A stretch of DNA of 64,000 nucleotides from Artemia franciscana (lineage: Eukaryota; Arthropoda; Branchiopoda; Anostraca; Artemiidae), in assembly GCF_032884065.1 (NCBI RefSeq), contig NW_027062662.1, positions 860,552 to 924,551 on the forward strand, given 5' to 3'. Position 1 is the first letter of the stretch. Each line of letters starts with the position of its first letter. The notes beneath the pieces are model-generated. The model did no database searches. It was given only the letters and a program-made list of their open reading frames with translations, and was not told where the DNA came from. The translations under genes were made by a program, and so were the position numbers. Positions 19,970 through 31,980 of this stretch are shown in pieces.

Positions 19970-21470
19970 TTAGCCTGAGAAATTTTGCATAATTTTAGAA
20001 AATAGGGGGAAACACCCTTTAAAATTCATAGAATCTTAACGAAAACCACATCATCAGATTCAGCGTATCATAGAACCTTAATGTAGAAGTTTCAAACTCC
20101 TATCTACAAAAATGTGGAATTTTGTATTTTTTCCCACAAGACAGATCACGGATGCGTGTTTATTTATTTATTTTTTTTCCCAGGGGGGATCATATCGACC
20201 CAGTGTTCCTAGAATGTCGCGAGAGGGCTCATTCTAACGGAAATTAAAAGTTTTAGTGCCCTTTTTAAGTAACCAAAAAATTGGAGGGCACCTAGGCCCC
20301 CTCCCACGCTCATTGTTTTCTCAAAGTCACCCAATCAAAATTCTGAGATAGCCATTTTGTTCAGCATAGTAAAAAAACCAAAAAACTATTTCTTTGGGGA
20401 CGACTTAATCCCCCACAGTCCCCGTGGGAGGGGCTGCAAGTTACCAACTTTGACCAGTGTTTACACATATTAACGGTTATTGGGAAGTTTACATACACTT
20501 TGAGGGTGATTTTTTGGTTGAGGGGGTTGAGCGGAGAGGTTTATGCGGGGTGAAATTTCCATGGAGGAATTTTTAAAGGGGGAAGAGAGTTTTCATGAGT
20601 GAGGATTTTTTAGGATTTTTTTTAAAGAGCAATTAAAAAAATAAATATGAAAAAGTTTCTTCAACTGAAAGTATGGAGCAGCATTAAAACTTAAAACGAA
20701 CAGAAATTTTTACGAATATGAGGGGTTCACCTCCTTTTAATTCCTTGCTCTTTACACCGAAGTATTTGGTTATTTCAACTATTTATTCTACGGCCTTTCT
20801 GATTCAGGGGTCATTCTTAAGGAATTGGGACAAAATTTAAGTCTTAGTGTAAAGAGCGAGGTATTGACGAGAGAGCGAACCAGCTCATATATGTAATAAA
20901 AACATACGAATTTGGAAGTTCATTACGTAAGTTATATACTTTTTTATTAATAAATACGCTCGTAAAATTAAAAGTTCTAGTTGCCTTTTTAAGTAACCAA
21001 AAACTTGGAGGGTAACTAGGCCTACTCCCCCGCTCCTTTTTATCAAAATCGTCTGATCAAAACTATGAGAAAGCCATTTAGCCAAAAAATAAATTAATAT
21101 GCAAACTTCGTTTTAATTATTCATGCGCGGAGAGCCAAAATCAAAACATGCAATAATTCAAAAACATTCAGAAATTAAGTAAAAAAAAAACTATTTTTTT
21201 TAACTCAAAGTAGGGAGCGGCATCAAAACTTAAAACGAACAAAAATTACTCTGTATATGAAAGGAGATGTTCCCTCCTCAACGTTTCGCTCTTTACGCTA
21301 AAATTTTTTACTGATTTAAAAAAAACAGTTGAGAGAAAGAGTCAAATTTTAGCGTAAAGAGCGGGGCGTTGAGGAGGGAACAGCCCCTTTCATATACGGA
21401 GTTATTTCTGTTCGTTTTAAGTTTTAATGTCACTCCTTACTTTCAGTTAAGAAAACAATTTTTTTTTATA
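19970..21470 (+). repeat. Interspersed non-coding repeat, long copy (about 1.5 kb)
   Basis: Ordered blocks shared with the copies at 37.2-38.6 kb (inverted) and 62.1-63.8 kb: GGGGGAAACACCC, TCAAACTCCTATCTACAAAA, GATCATATCGAC, AGGGCACCTAGGCCCCCTCC, GAGATAGCCATTTTGTTCAG and an AACTGAAAGT-TGGAGCAGCATT block. The end has an inverted pair near 21218-21300 and 21350-21440 (GCTCTTTACGCTAAA against TTTAGCGTAAAGAGC). Open frames are not conserved. Confidence 0.8.
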
Positions 21471-22400
21471 TTTAATCAGGAATAAAGACAAAATTTTTGA
21501 ATCACCGTTTCTGTTTTTATTTGTTTTTATTCTTATTATTCTGAAGCTTTTGTAGTTTTTCCTGTTTTTATTTTAAATTTAATGAATCTTTTGTTGCTTT
21601 GGTAGTGTATTTAGTCTGGAATCATGTATTTTCATATTTTTGTTTTTTTTTTCTTGTGTAGTATAAGAATCAGTATATAAACTAAGTTTTGGCACTTGAT
21701 TTGAAAGCAAGAGCCAATATAAGGGGAATCCCCAAAAGTTGTTTCGTGAGTCACTTATGCTTAAATACTTGTCAGTACGGCGTAATTTTGCGTGATTTTG
21801 ATTAGTTAAAAAAAAGTGTCACTGATAAGAATCAGAGTACAAACTAAGTTAGGGCACTTAATTAACTAGTCTTTTACAAATAGTACTTGGGATCACATGG
21901 GTATCTGTGTATTTTTAAGCAACATCCAACAGAAGGGGAATCCCCAAAAGTTGTGTCTGAATCAACATCCCCTTCATAATGCTACACTAAGTTGCCATCT
22001 ACATTTTATTGAAACTTGACATATTCAGCTGAAATAGTTCCATTTAAAGAAAAAAATGGTTATGTTGTTAACTAGGAAATGAAACATTTACTTTAATACT
22101 GATTGAAATTTTTCTTTTTAGCTGGAACTGAATGAATTATCGCTTCAACTGAATTGATTGGTTATCTTTTCGTATTTTTACTAACAAAGGAAACATGAAG
22201 GTCTGATCTTTTTTGTAAATAGCCAAAAAGTAATAAGTTTTGGATAAAAATAAGTTCTGTTTTTGATATTATTTATCAATTATAATAATATCATTTTGAT
22301 ATTATTTTCTCTGTCGGTTTATTGAGTTTTAGTTGATGTTATAGAGCTATTTAAGTAAACTGTTTTATAATCACCTATTTTGTGCCTTCTTGTAGAAAAT
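21471..22400. other. Unassigned AT-rich DNA with a small direct repeat
   Basis: Around 21660-21750 and 21826-21955, similar stretches recur (AAGAATCAGAGTA-AAACTAAGTT, and GGGGAATCCCCAAAAGTTGT twice), suggesting an old duplication of about 190 bases. Bases 22140-22400 resemble 24190-24400: both have TTTTTCTCTGTCGGTT-ATTGAGTT, TGTTATA-AGCTATTTAA and AATAGAAAATGT-like words. Confidence 0.6.
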
Positions 22401-22409
22401 GTGAGTACT

Positions 22410-24000
22410 AATTGGAATGTGTTATCTTGACGAGGATTAGGTTCGATTGAAATCCTTCCCCGAAATGTGAAGATGACCTTTGAGAATGGCAATATTTCAG
22501 GAAAGATTAGAGAAAAAAAAATGCAATGTCTTAAAAAAAGGCATCATATTAATCATGTGCTTTATCAAGACAAATTCTTATGTTGGAATGTTGAGGAATC
22601 AGTGCAATTATTAGGAGTTGCCAATTAACTCAGAGGGGTCTTCAAGGTTGATTCTATTAGGAGGGTAGGAGGCGGTAAGTGTAAGGATATTGAAGAAAAG
22701 CAGTAAAAAAAAGATGTTATTACTAAATCATCCATTAATCAGAAGGGGGTGCTTATAGCGAATTCTTATGTTGCAATATCGAAACAAGCAAGGAACCAAC
22801 GCCATTATTAGACGTTACCCATTAATTGGAAGAGGGGCCTCGGGGTAAATTCAATCAGGTTGGATTCTTGCGTCAGGAAATCGCACAAAAATTGCTCAAA
22901 ATTTATGAAATTATTAATTCATCCATCTATCCGAAGGAGGCTCGTGTTGGATTCTTATGTCGAAGTATCAGAAAATAGTGATGAGTTAACGCAATTATTT
23001 AAGATATCCATGAAGTGGAAGAGGGCCTTCAAGGCCACTTCAATAAGTGTGGATTCTTGTGTCAGAAAATCACAGAAAAACAACGAAGTCCTCATGGCAG
23101 ATTCTTATTTTGAAATATCTGAAAAATAATGAAGAGTCAATGCAATTACTAGAAGTTATCCCTTAATTGGAAGGGGGGATCGTCAAGGCCAGTTCAATTA
23201 GTGTTGATTCTTGTGTCAAAATATCGTGAAAAAATAGCCAAAAACCATTAATTGATGTTAGGGGATCTTTATGGCAGATTCTTATGTCAGTATATTAGGA
23301 AAATAGTGAAAAATGAACGAAATTATTTGAAGTTATCGATTAATTGGAGGTGGTCATCAAGGCCTGTTCAGTCAGGGTGAATTCTTGTATTGTCGATAAA
23401 TGGAAGGAAATCTACCCAATTGTTAAGTCATCCAAAAACTGGAAGAGCTACTCAGTATAGATTCTCGTATGGAAGATTTTTTTCAGAGTGTTTTGGAAAA
23501 ATGGCCATAATTGCTAAAATTCACTCGTTAATTGCAAGGCAGTCCTCATGGCGAATTCTTACATTGAAATATTGAGCTCAAAAAGTGAAAAACCAACGTA
23601 ATTATTAAAATTGTTAAATTTGAAGAAGATGCTCTTCTTAGATTTAGTCAGTGGTCGCTCCTGTGTTGGAATACCGTAGAAAACAGTGAAAAATCCACAC
23701 CTGTATTGGAAGTCGCCCACAAATAGGAAGAGGATTACTGTGAATTTTTAATTATTGATTATAGTTGGAACAGGTACTCAATTCGGAGCCTCCATTCGGT
23801 ATATCATGAGAAACAGTGGAAAATTGACACTGCAATTTCAGAATATAATGATATAATAATAAGAAATAAATGCAATCATTAAAAATCGTCAATTAGTTGA
23901 AATGGATTACCCCAGGGTGAATTTTTGCGTCGGAATTTTTTTTTCGTAGTTTTCTAAACAACGCAATTGTTGAGTGAACCATTAATTTGACGAATTTTTG
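22410..24000 (+). repeat. Old alternating tandem repeat with A/B half-units
   Basis: Two related half-units alternate. Type A starts GATTCTTGTGTCAGAAAATC (about 22863, 23052, 23206, 23380). Type B starts GATTCTTATGTCGAAGTATC (about 22574, 22762, 22952, 23100, 23277) and contains a CAATTATTAGAAGTTATC-like stretch, then an AATTGGAAG stretch and TTCAAGG. A dimer is about 170-200 bases. Divergence is high. The open frame 22860-23129 follows the repeat and has no recognisable domain. Confidence 0.75.
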
Positions 24001-24189
24001 CAAGAATATGCAAAAATGATGCACGGGATCCGATGGACGATAACTCAATTTTTTTTCCTATGTTCCTTTAGTTTGCATTCTTATTTTTCAGTTTTATTTT
24101 ATCCTATTTCTTTGGAGAAATTCTTTTCAGTATGTTATACAACATCTCTTATCTTAAAGTGGGAAAGTAAAAATTTGATGAAAAACGGA

Positions 24190-25500
24190 AAATGACAGCT
24201 TAATTCGAAGAGATAGACAAAAATAAGTACTGGTTCCTTAGGTTTCAAATAATTTTTCTAAATAAGTTTGTTGAGATTTTTTTCTTTTTTTTTTCTCTGT
24301 CGGTTACTTGAGTTATAATTTGTTATACAGCTATTTAATTCAAGTGTTTTGTAAACAATTATTTTGTGTTTTTTAATAGAAAATGTAAGTTTTAATTAAA
24401 AAGTGTTTTTATAAAAGATTTAGGCAAGGAGAGGCTGAAATTTTCACAGGAATGGAACGTGGTTCTCATTATACGATGCAATTAAATCGTGGTTTTTTGT
24501 GTGGATCGGAGACAAATTGATTTGTGCTTATTCTTGACACTAAGTTTCATCTCATCTTGCCAAGTGGATCTTAAGTTGTGCCTTTGGGGAAGAGGGGAGA
24601 AGAGTGGAGGCTTAAAATGTTTTTCACCGATATATCTAAACCTTTTTGCAGTAGAAACCTCTATGGGATCTATAATCTATTCATGGTTAAGTGAGGTTCA
24701 TAAGGAGAATCCTTGCGTGGCCGGGGGATCAAAGCACTGCATCTGCAATATCACGAGTGGGCTTTGGGAATCAAGTCGAAATTTTTATCAAATGTTGTGG
24801 GAGGAGGTAAGTATACCTTGAATCTCGACCTGGAGAGGGGATGGAGGAGATGGGTCTGAAGATTTGGTTTCCAATCTGTTTACAATTTTGATACTTTGAG
24901 TCCTCGTTGGACTATATTCTATTCCTGGTGAAGTAGTAATATGGACCAAAAGGAACTTTGTGTACTCAAGCCATTAAAATAGCGTATCTTCATTATCTCA
25001 GGTACACCATGGGGGTTCGAGTTGAAATTTCCAGGGGATGTTGTATGCCAAGTGGACCTTGAATGCTAACTTTTGGGGGAGGGGCAGAGGTAAATCGAGA
25101 GAAACTATGCATATGTATTATCAAAATGATATATATGTCTTATGTTATGAACGAAAGACCGGGTTTAAACTGAAACTTTTGGAGTTTTTGCGGGGAGGGG
25201 GGAGGAGGGGACGTAATAGTTTTGCTGGAGTTGTCAAAAAATGTGTGGGTTCGATCCGACTAAACGTTTTGGTACTATTAACCGAAGTTGAACTTTGAAT
25301 CTATTGACAGTAAAGTAGTATGGTAAATTAAAAGACAGTTAATTCATGCATGCTATCAAGATAGCATATTTGTAACGTTTTGGGAACAAGTGGGGAGTAA
25401 AATTGAAGTTTTCAAGGAGTTTTTGGGGAGGGTAAGAAAATTAATATATCTTTTTTAAAGACAGGAATGAGTGATGAAACGTTTTTGTTTCCTAAATTTT
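24190..25500 (+). repeat. Degenerate repeated units, unassigned
   Basis: Similar blocks recur at about 24560, 24775-24850, 25020-25090 and 25170-25210. Each has a GTTGAAATTT or AAATTTTTATCAA start, a CAAGTGGA-CTTGAAT middle and a GGGGAGGGG-rich end. Spacing is irregular at about 220-280 bases. Copies are old and full of indels. No gene was recognised, and the frames here have no domain features. Confidence 0.5.
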
Positions 25501-26400
25501 GGTTCGTCCTAAGAGAATAATCGTAACTTTTTTTGAAAGTTTGAAACGTATACGACAAGTGCTTTGTGAAGTGAACCCTCTTTCCCGGTCAGCCACTATT
25601 TTTCAGCCAAATTACTTGACATCGAATGTTTTTGATGATTCAAGAACAAGCAACTAAAAGATTGAAGGCACAAAACGGAGTTTAAATTTTGTCTCTCCTA
25701 TCAGCTTGAAAATTACATTCACATACTCCTTGCCAAGTCGATCCCTTTGTTGAAAACAAGTTTAAAACTACTTTTAGCAAATGGGTTCAAAAATTATTCC
25801 ATCTATGATTGATTTGTAATGCCCGCCTGAGACTTTAGGCGGGCGACCCTATATTAGGCTTAAGTCGCTTGTCCGCCTGCGAGTCCCGCCGACTTCAGTC
25901 CCCTAATGAGTCAACCCGAAAATCTTGGTCATCACAATTGCAATTCCAAGGGGCTTTCCCAGTAGGCACAACTCATGCATTTTGAATAATGTCAGCCGCT
26001 CAATTGCCTGGAATACTCCTTATTTTGGAAAACAAGACGATCAGGGGCTTGTAAACACAACCAGGTAGATCTCAATGAAAAGAAGAATATTTTGAATGTT
26101 AGTTGTATCTATATGTGACACCTGAAATAGGTGAACAAATTTTGTCTTGGTATACAAGGCATGTATACAAAGACAAGAGGACTTCAATGAAGAGAAAAGT
26201 TGTCAAAAAGAATTATGTTGAATCGTGACTCCAAAAATAGCCCTTTTTTCTTTTTTTTGGTCTCTGGATAATTTTAACGTTTTGCTTTAAAAAAGTTGGT
26301 TTATTTTCTTGGAAACCCAAATGCTGTTCACCTATTAGCATTCAGGTTAAGTAGACTGTACCAAGGGTGCCTTAATGATAAAAGTTTTTTTGGAGGAACA
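25501..26400. other. Unassigned DNA
   Basis: No exon was recognised. Near 25820-25900 there is a local GC-rich patch containing GCCCGCCTGAGACTTTAGGC, a short palindrome-like GCCTGA-TTTAGGCGGGC. The rest is AT-rich with no repeat identified. Confidence 0.45.
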
Positions 26401-28464
26401 AATGTGGTACTAGTGATTCTTAGCGCGAAAAAATTTGATTTTCTTTCGCCGATCAGCTTTTAAATTTAGGATCATATTGACGCACCAATAAAAATTTCAG
26501 GACCACAGGAAGCTCCTTATCTTAGGACTGCCTCTGGCTCCTAAGGTACCCAGGGCATCAAGAAGACGCCTCAAATTATCCAGGCTTGCTGCTGCAGGGA
26601 TGTCCTCCCACTCTTATTGAATTAGGCGTGCAAATTGTGTATTCCTCTGGTAGGTCCAGCTCAGTTAATCTCTGGGGTTTCCTCCCTGGCTAAGACTTCC
26701 TGGGGGTTGCCAATGTAAAGCAGCTTTTGGGAGTCTCAACAAATGAAAGTCTTCACAGTCGCCTAGACGCGGGGAATGTCCCAAATATCTCCACACTATC
26801 GAACTCCGATGATGTCGATCACTAGAAGTTTTCTTGTTATTTTACGAGTGGTCTGGTTTGTCGTCTTCTGTGACTAGTCAGTGTTCAGTATTCTGCAGAA
26901 GCACAAGTTTTCAAAAGCGAGGACTCTCCTGTCTTACTCTTAATACAGGTGCCATGTTTCAGTGCCGGGAAGTAGAGTTGGTGTAACATTGCTGTTAAAA
27001 GGCGTAGCTTGAGGCATAAATTGTTTTGAAAATCTCCATACTATCCATAATGGCGCTGAAGGTGCCAGAACAAATGGACCTGAAGGCGCCATTTGCTTGC
27101 CCAATTCTGGTGAGCACTTTTTTCACTGAGGAGCCAATGTTTTCGATGATGCCTCTCAGGTATTTGAACTGGAATGCTTGCTCAACATCTTAGTCGCTAC
27201 ATTTAATGGACAGAGGAGGGTCGTTAGTTACTATACATTTGGATTTTTCTCCATTCAGCCGCAGACCAAGAAGGTTATTATTTGCCGTAACCTAATTTAG
27301 TGAAGCCTTTCTTTTCTTGACTCAAGCACTGCCCTGTCGTCGTCTGAAAAATCTATATCGTTGACCTGGACTTTGGAGCTTTGATGCCTTCTATCTGTGT
27401 GTTCCGTAGGATGTCATCGTCCATTACCACAGGAAGTAATGGAGATAGAACACACCCCGATTTTAATATGGAAGAAATTTTAATCAGGACAGAATCTGGA
27501 AGACACGGGTATGGCCCTTTTGTGTCTTGACGCAACATTCGCTACTTTCGTTCATAGGGATAATAATCGTTACTATTTTCTTACGGACTCCATAATGGAT
27601 AAGAATATTTTTTAAACTGTCACCATTCATAAAATCAAAGTCCTTTTCGAAGTCCACAAAGATGATACAGATCTTCAAACGTCACACCCTGCTTTCTTCA
27701 GTTAGGAAGTTTTGCATTAATAAAAGTTCCACGCATGAGTCGTTTAGCCGGAAGCCATACTGCTCGCTCGAAGATATTGGTCGACTTGCATTCGGATTAT
27801 CTGTTCTATGATAATATGATAGAGCATTTTCCTAGTTATTGTCATTAGACTTATACCACGTCAATTGTCTTTTAGGTTAGCGTCTCCTTTGTAAATATCC
27901 TGATAAGTGTGCTGTGTTTCCAGTCCCATGGTACTTTGGCTGTTGTCCAAATCCAACTGAAGAGTAGTAAAGTCCCCAGAGAGATGCATAAGAATATTGA
28001 TACCTTAATTATTTGTGCAGATATGCAGCCAGTTCCAGTGATTTTCTATTTTTCAGTTTCTTTACTGCTTTTCGGATCTCACTGGCAAAAATGTGGATCT
28101 GTTCTGAAGTTTAAGGAATATAGGGATATATTAAATGTCACGGACTCTTTTGGAGTGGTCCGTTCAGTAAAGGCTCAAAATGATTCAAATGAAAGGCTCT
28201 TACGGGAACCTAAGGTTAATCAAGCTGTTTCGTGGTAGTATTTTTTTCATGTGTTCCTATACTGTTTCACGTTCAGCTACCTCTGTTACAGATAGCGCTT
28301 CAAATCTGTTGCATAGTTTATTTAAAAAGCTGGTTTTAATGTTTTTGTGGAATTTCTTTAGTCAAAACCAAGGTTGGATGCTGTCCCTTTGTTGTTTAAA
28401 ACTTCTTCAACTTCAGACAAAATTGTGCTATCATAATCAGGGGATCTGCCAGCTCTTCTGTAGG
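26400..28464 (-). mobile_element. Non-LTR retrotransposon, decayed, 3' part
   Basis: Minus-strand frames (27484-27678, 27353-27538 and scattered pieces to about 28000 and down to 26500) give the reverse transcriptase signature. There is FVDFEKDFDFMNGDSLKNIL, then IHYGVRKKIV, then SECCVKTQKGHTRVFQILS, then after a frameshift GCVLSPLL with MDDD. These correspond to the DxxKAFD-type motif and the GxxQGCxLSP motif of known LINE enzymes. An upstream stretch reads like the EQYGFR segment. The catalytic YADD and the 3' region are decayed beyond clean reading. The right side is cut by the hAT element at 28465-28472 and resumes at 32929. Confidence 0.75.
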
Positions 28465-28656
28465 CTCTGTAATAGGGCCCGACCGATATTATCGGGCCGA
28501 TATGAGGATCAGTGTCATTATCGAATACCGGAAAAAATATCGGTTATCGGGCAATATTTTTTTTTGCGCAACATGTCCTGAACATTGCACCAGATTTCCC
28601 CTGGTAATTTTTGCTTTCTTAGTCCTTGGGGGCGGAGCCGCCAGCCAAGTCTGACC

Positions 28657-28677
28657 ATGGCGAAGAGAGCGGCACAG
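28657..28677 (+). CDS. Possible first coding exon inside the hAT element
   Basis: GACCATGG gives a good start context. Seven codons (MAKRAAQ) run into CAG|GTGAGT, a strong 5' splice site. It lies 185 bases inside the transposon and could be the relic of a transposase first exon. No second exon was found, so this is only a suggestion. Confidence 0.25.
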
Positions 28678-29431
28678 GTGAGTCTCATGAAGTCAAAGTA
28701 TATTTGTTCTCACTGCTTGTCAATACACAACCAGTGCAGCAATGTTCTAATTGTATGGTGACTTCAAGAACGTATACCCTCTACCAAAACGGCTAAAAAG
28801 AACACAATAACCCTTGTTGGGGTGAAATATCCAATATTCAGACGGTTAAAACCATGATATCCATTCAGGGACGCAGCTAAGGAAAAGAGAGGGTGTTTTA
28901 AGGTGGGGAGGGCAGGGGGAGTTCCAAGGTGTCACCACTGCGTGACAATACCTTGGAAAATTTAACCTGTGTATCCGCATTTGCCGGAATACTGGGCGGT
29001 TTTGTCGAAACATTCTTTAAATCACTCCTCTAAACTTAAAACTCTTGCTGCATCTCAGTATCCACATTAATTAATCAATCAATATCTTTATTACCCCAAA
29101 AAAACAAGGGTTCAATATGGAGTAGATGAGAATCCAGAAAGAAGAAAAGAAAGAAAAAAGAAGACACTGACAGAGAAATATATACTACCAAGAATAGATT
29201 CGAATATTTCTAACACATAGCAGGATGGAGGTTGTTAGTCCTATTAAGCATAGAAAAATAGTGACTGCGACGCTGCTCAGCCATGGTTAGTGGCTCAGTT
29301 GACCCATAGGCTGACACTAGTCTTTTGTTTCTAGCCCATAGGGGTATACACAAGAAATATTTCGCAAAAAGAAAATATACAGATCTAAAAAATCATTTTG
29401 TCATTAGCCGTAAACATATTCCAAAATGGGG

Positions 29432-29893
29432 TCAATGCGAGGACAAGAGGCTTCGCAGAAGCGTTGCAGACACGGCGAGAATACGCCTGCTGTAGCAAGT
29501 TTGACAGTGAACTAGTACACCAAACGCTTTTCTAAGTTTCTTACTTAGATGACAGATAAGGAGAGCCCTTATTGTTTTTAGAATATCCCCTATCGGGAGA
29601 CCGAGATTCTTAATATAAGCAGATAACTGAACGCTCTGATTTCCTATTTGTACGCATCCAACATCACCAACAGATTTGCCGAAAGCAAGAACTTCGCTCT
29701 TCGAAGTATTAAAGTTGAGACCAATTTCGGCATATTCCATGCAAAGCACAGAAAAACTATCCTCAGCAGACGATACAGTTCTGCTTAAACTTAGGACGTC
29801 ATCAGCGTATTTGAGTATGGAAAAGTCCAAACCCTTAAAAACGTAGCTAATCCTAGCCTTTTTCTGGGGTGCAACCACACTATTATTATACAA
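29432..29893 (-). pseudogene. LINE reverse transcriptase, palm (YADD) and thumb
   Basis: The open frame carries KYADDVLSLS, the catalytic YxDD box, about 28 residues from its start. A short stretch later comes GLNFNTSKSEVLAFG and then NLGLPIG, matching the usual order palm, then primer-grip-like and thumb motifs. The following SKKLRKAFGVLV stretch fits the region after the thumb. The upstream catalytic Asp lies in another frame at 29910-30137, so the full enzyme is broken. Confidence 0.8.
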
Positions 29894-29909
29894 CGGTAGA
29901 GAAGTTACC

Positions 29910-30137
29910 CTACCCAGGCGGATCCCTTTCCAAACTTGAATTATGGGCTTTACACATTAAGTAACCATGACAAGTAGGTACTTTCACAGCAACACATAAT
30001 TTCGCATACAGATTTTTAAATACTCGCACAACTGGACAATTGAGACCTCGTTGCTGTACACTATACAGCAAATGGGAATGCACACTAGAATCGAAAGCAC
30101 GAGAGACATCATGAGCCGCAAGAACGAGACACTCCAC
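29910..30137 (-). pseudogene. LINE reverse transcriptase, fingers/palm part
   Basis: Contains LAAHDVSRAFDSSVHSHLLY, the motif with the first catalytic Asp (normally DxxxAFD), and NLYAKLCVAVKVP. The GxxQG(C/S)xLSP motif expected next is not seen; the frame ends in a stop, showing a break before the YADD-containing frame at 29432-29893. Confidence 0.75.
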
Positions 30138-31980
30138 TGTTCTCTATATCCATCATAACGTTGACAAGTATATAATGCACGTGCTCCCGAATATAGCCTT
30201 CCTTAAATCCAAACTGGTTGTCCAGAGTAGAACAAGCCTTATTTACGTTCTTAATCACTAGTAACTCTGGCAAATTTCCATAGAACAGAAGAAACTGTTA
30301 TAGGCGTATAGGAACAACATTGCCGGGCATCTTTTTCGGAACAGGAGGCAATGCACCAACACAAAAAGAATCAGTGACAATAATACCAGTATTAAAAATG
30401 ATTTGGTAAAGCAAATGTAGATATTGCAGCAGCTTATCACTTTCATGTAGTAAATGAAAACCACACGAGAAATATTTTCGAAGGTGAATGATAGCACTAT
30501 AAACATTGGAGGCCGTAACTACGAAACCAGTATCTGATTTAGTATCAACTAGACTATCCACTAGTAGCGATTCATAGTGGGTTTCTAACACTGGATCAGG
30601 TGGAGAAAATTCGCTGGTGAAATAGTTGATCCAGTCACTCTCACCTGGAAGCTCTGAAGCGACACCTTTTGACTTTTTCCCGGTGAATCTTCAGATTTCA
30701 TATGGGTTAGTTTCGAGACGCTCGTTCCTGGAGTCAATAATTCCAGCTTTGTCATTGGTAAGGCACTTAGCAAAACGACGTTTGATATATAACCGTATGT
30801 CATTAACGACACCGGATTTTGGCCAGTCGCAATCATTCCATATTTGGTACCAGAACTTTGAAGATTTGCAATTTTGCTGTAAAGCCGGATGAATCAACCA
30901 GCCTGGCATTTCTGAACCTGGACAAACTTAACGTACAGGAACAGCACAACGCATTGCATGTGTGTTTTCACTACAGTAAATGTTGATTAGAATTTTTTTT
31001 TCTTCGAATCAGTGAGTCCTGAGGATTGTTGCAGTAGTTGGAAAGGGATCTTAATTTTGTCAAGCGTGGCATCAAGCTCTGCTTTATGTACAGCAACACT
31101 TATTTTCTTCCAGTCACATTTGGATTCTCACTTCCGTTTGTTTTCACCTTTTTTTGAAGAGAACAGTATCAATAACAAAATAGTTGAAGATTGGTAAATG
31201 ATCCGGTACCGATATGCTAAAGTCAAAATGGCTTGAGCCTTTCAAAGTCATGCCGTTCAAGCAGAGTATGGGAGTATGGGTAACTCGTCAGGGTCATAGA
31301 TTACAAACTTGGGGAGGTCTATTCTCTTCTCGTCACAGGTCCAGATGGGTCTTGTCAGATCAGCAACCATGTCCTGGGGCTCAACACGATCTGTAGAACG
31401 AGTAGACATAGCGGCTAACTGCCATAATTCATCCTTTACCTTAGTCAGCGTATCAGCTTTGAAATACAGTGCTGCTTTCTCAACTATTTCATCATACTTG
31501 TTACCCGCTTTGATTGCTCGGAAGACGAAGTTCAAAACAGAGTCATAAATCAAGTCTGGCTACAAACTGTTCATTTCCCTTTCGGACTGAAATAGCCTCT
31601 GAAGGAGTAAGTAAAATCAGTAGCCGGTCTGATTCAGATGCAAAATCACAGAGCGATAGTCCAATCAGAGTGGCCAGGGGTCGAGCAAATAGTCATCAGT
31701 CAATAATGAAATTACCCAGAAACAATGGAGATGTAAGACCCCCCCCCCCCACCTATTCCCCGCAATTTGCGGGTAATTGAATACCGGCGGATACAATACC
31801 CTCTTTTGCTTGTTCCCAGTAAAAAATTGGCACCTTGATGATATAGGAAAAAGATGGCGCTATATGGAATTGGCAATATAGATAGCGGACCAACCTACCC
31901 TTAAAAAATAAACAATAAACTAGTGTTTTATTAAAACGAGTTTCCCCTAAAAAGTAGGCTGTATACAACATACAACTGCA

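Larger units (their letters stand above)
29080..31790 (-). mobile_element. Non-LTR retrotransposon inside the hAT element
   Basis: Read on the minus strand from 31.8 kb. Frame 31553-31257 (RAIKAGNKYDEIVEKAALYF ... FVIYDPDELPILPYSA) is a conserved-looking domain I place as ORF1 or a pre-RT region without naming it. A pre-RT stretch (WYQIWNDCDWPKSGVV) lies at about 30820-30850. RT pieces include DVSRAFDSSVHSHLLYSV at about 30060-30120 and LKYADDVLSLSRTVSSAEDS at about 29750-29820. There are several frameshifts and stops. The 3' end near 29080 has an AATCAATCAATATC tail-like sequence. Confidence 0.75.

Noticed and set aside
22860..23129. 89-codon frame MDSCVRKSHK...
   Set aside because: It follows the A/B tandem repeat; neighbouring units are broken by stops, so coding is unlikely.
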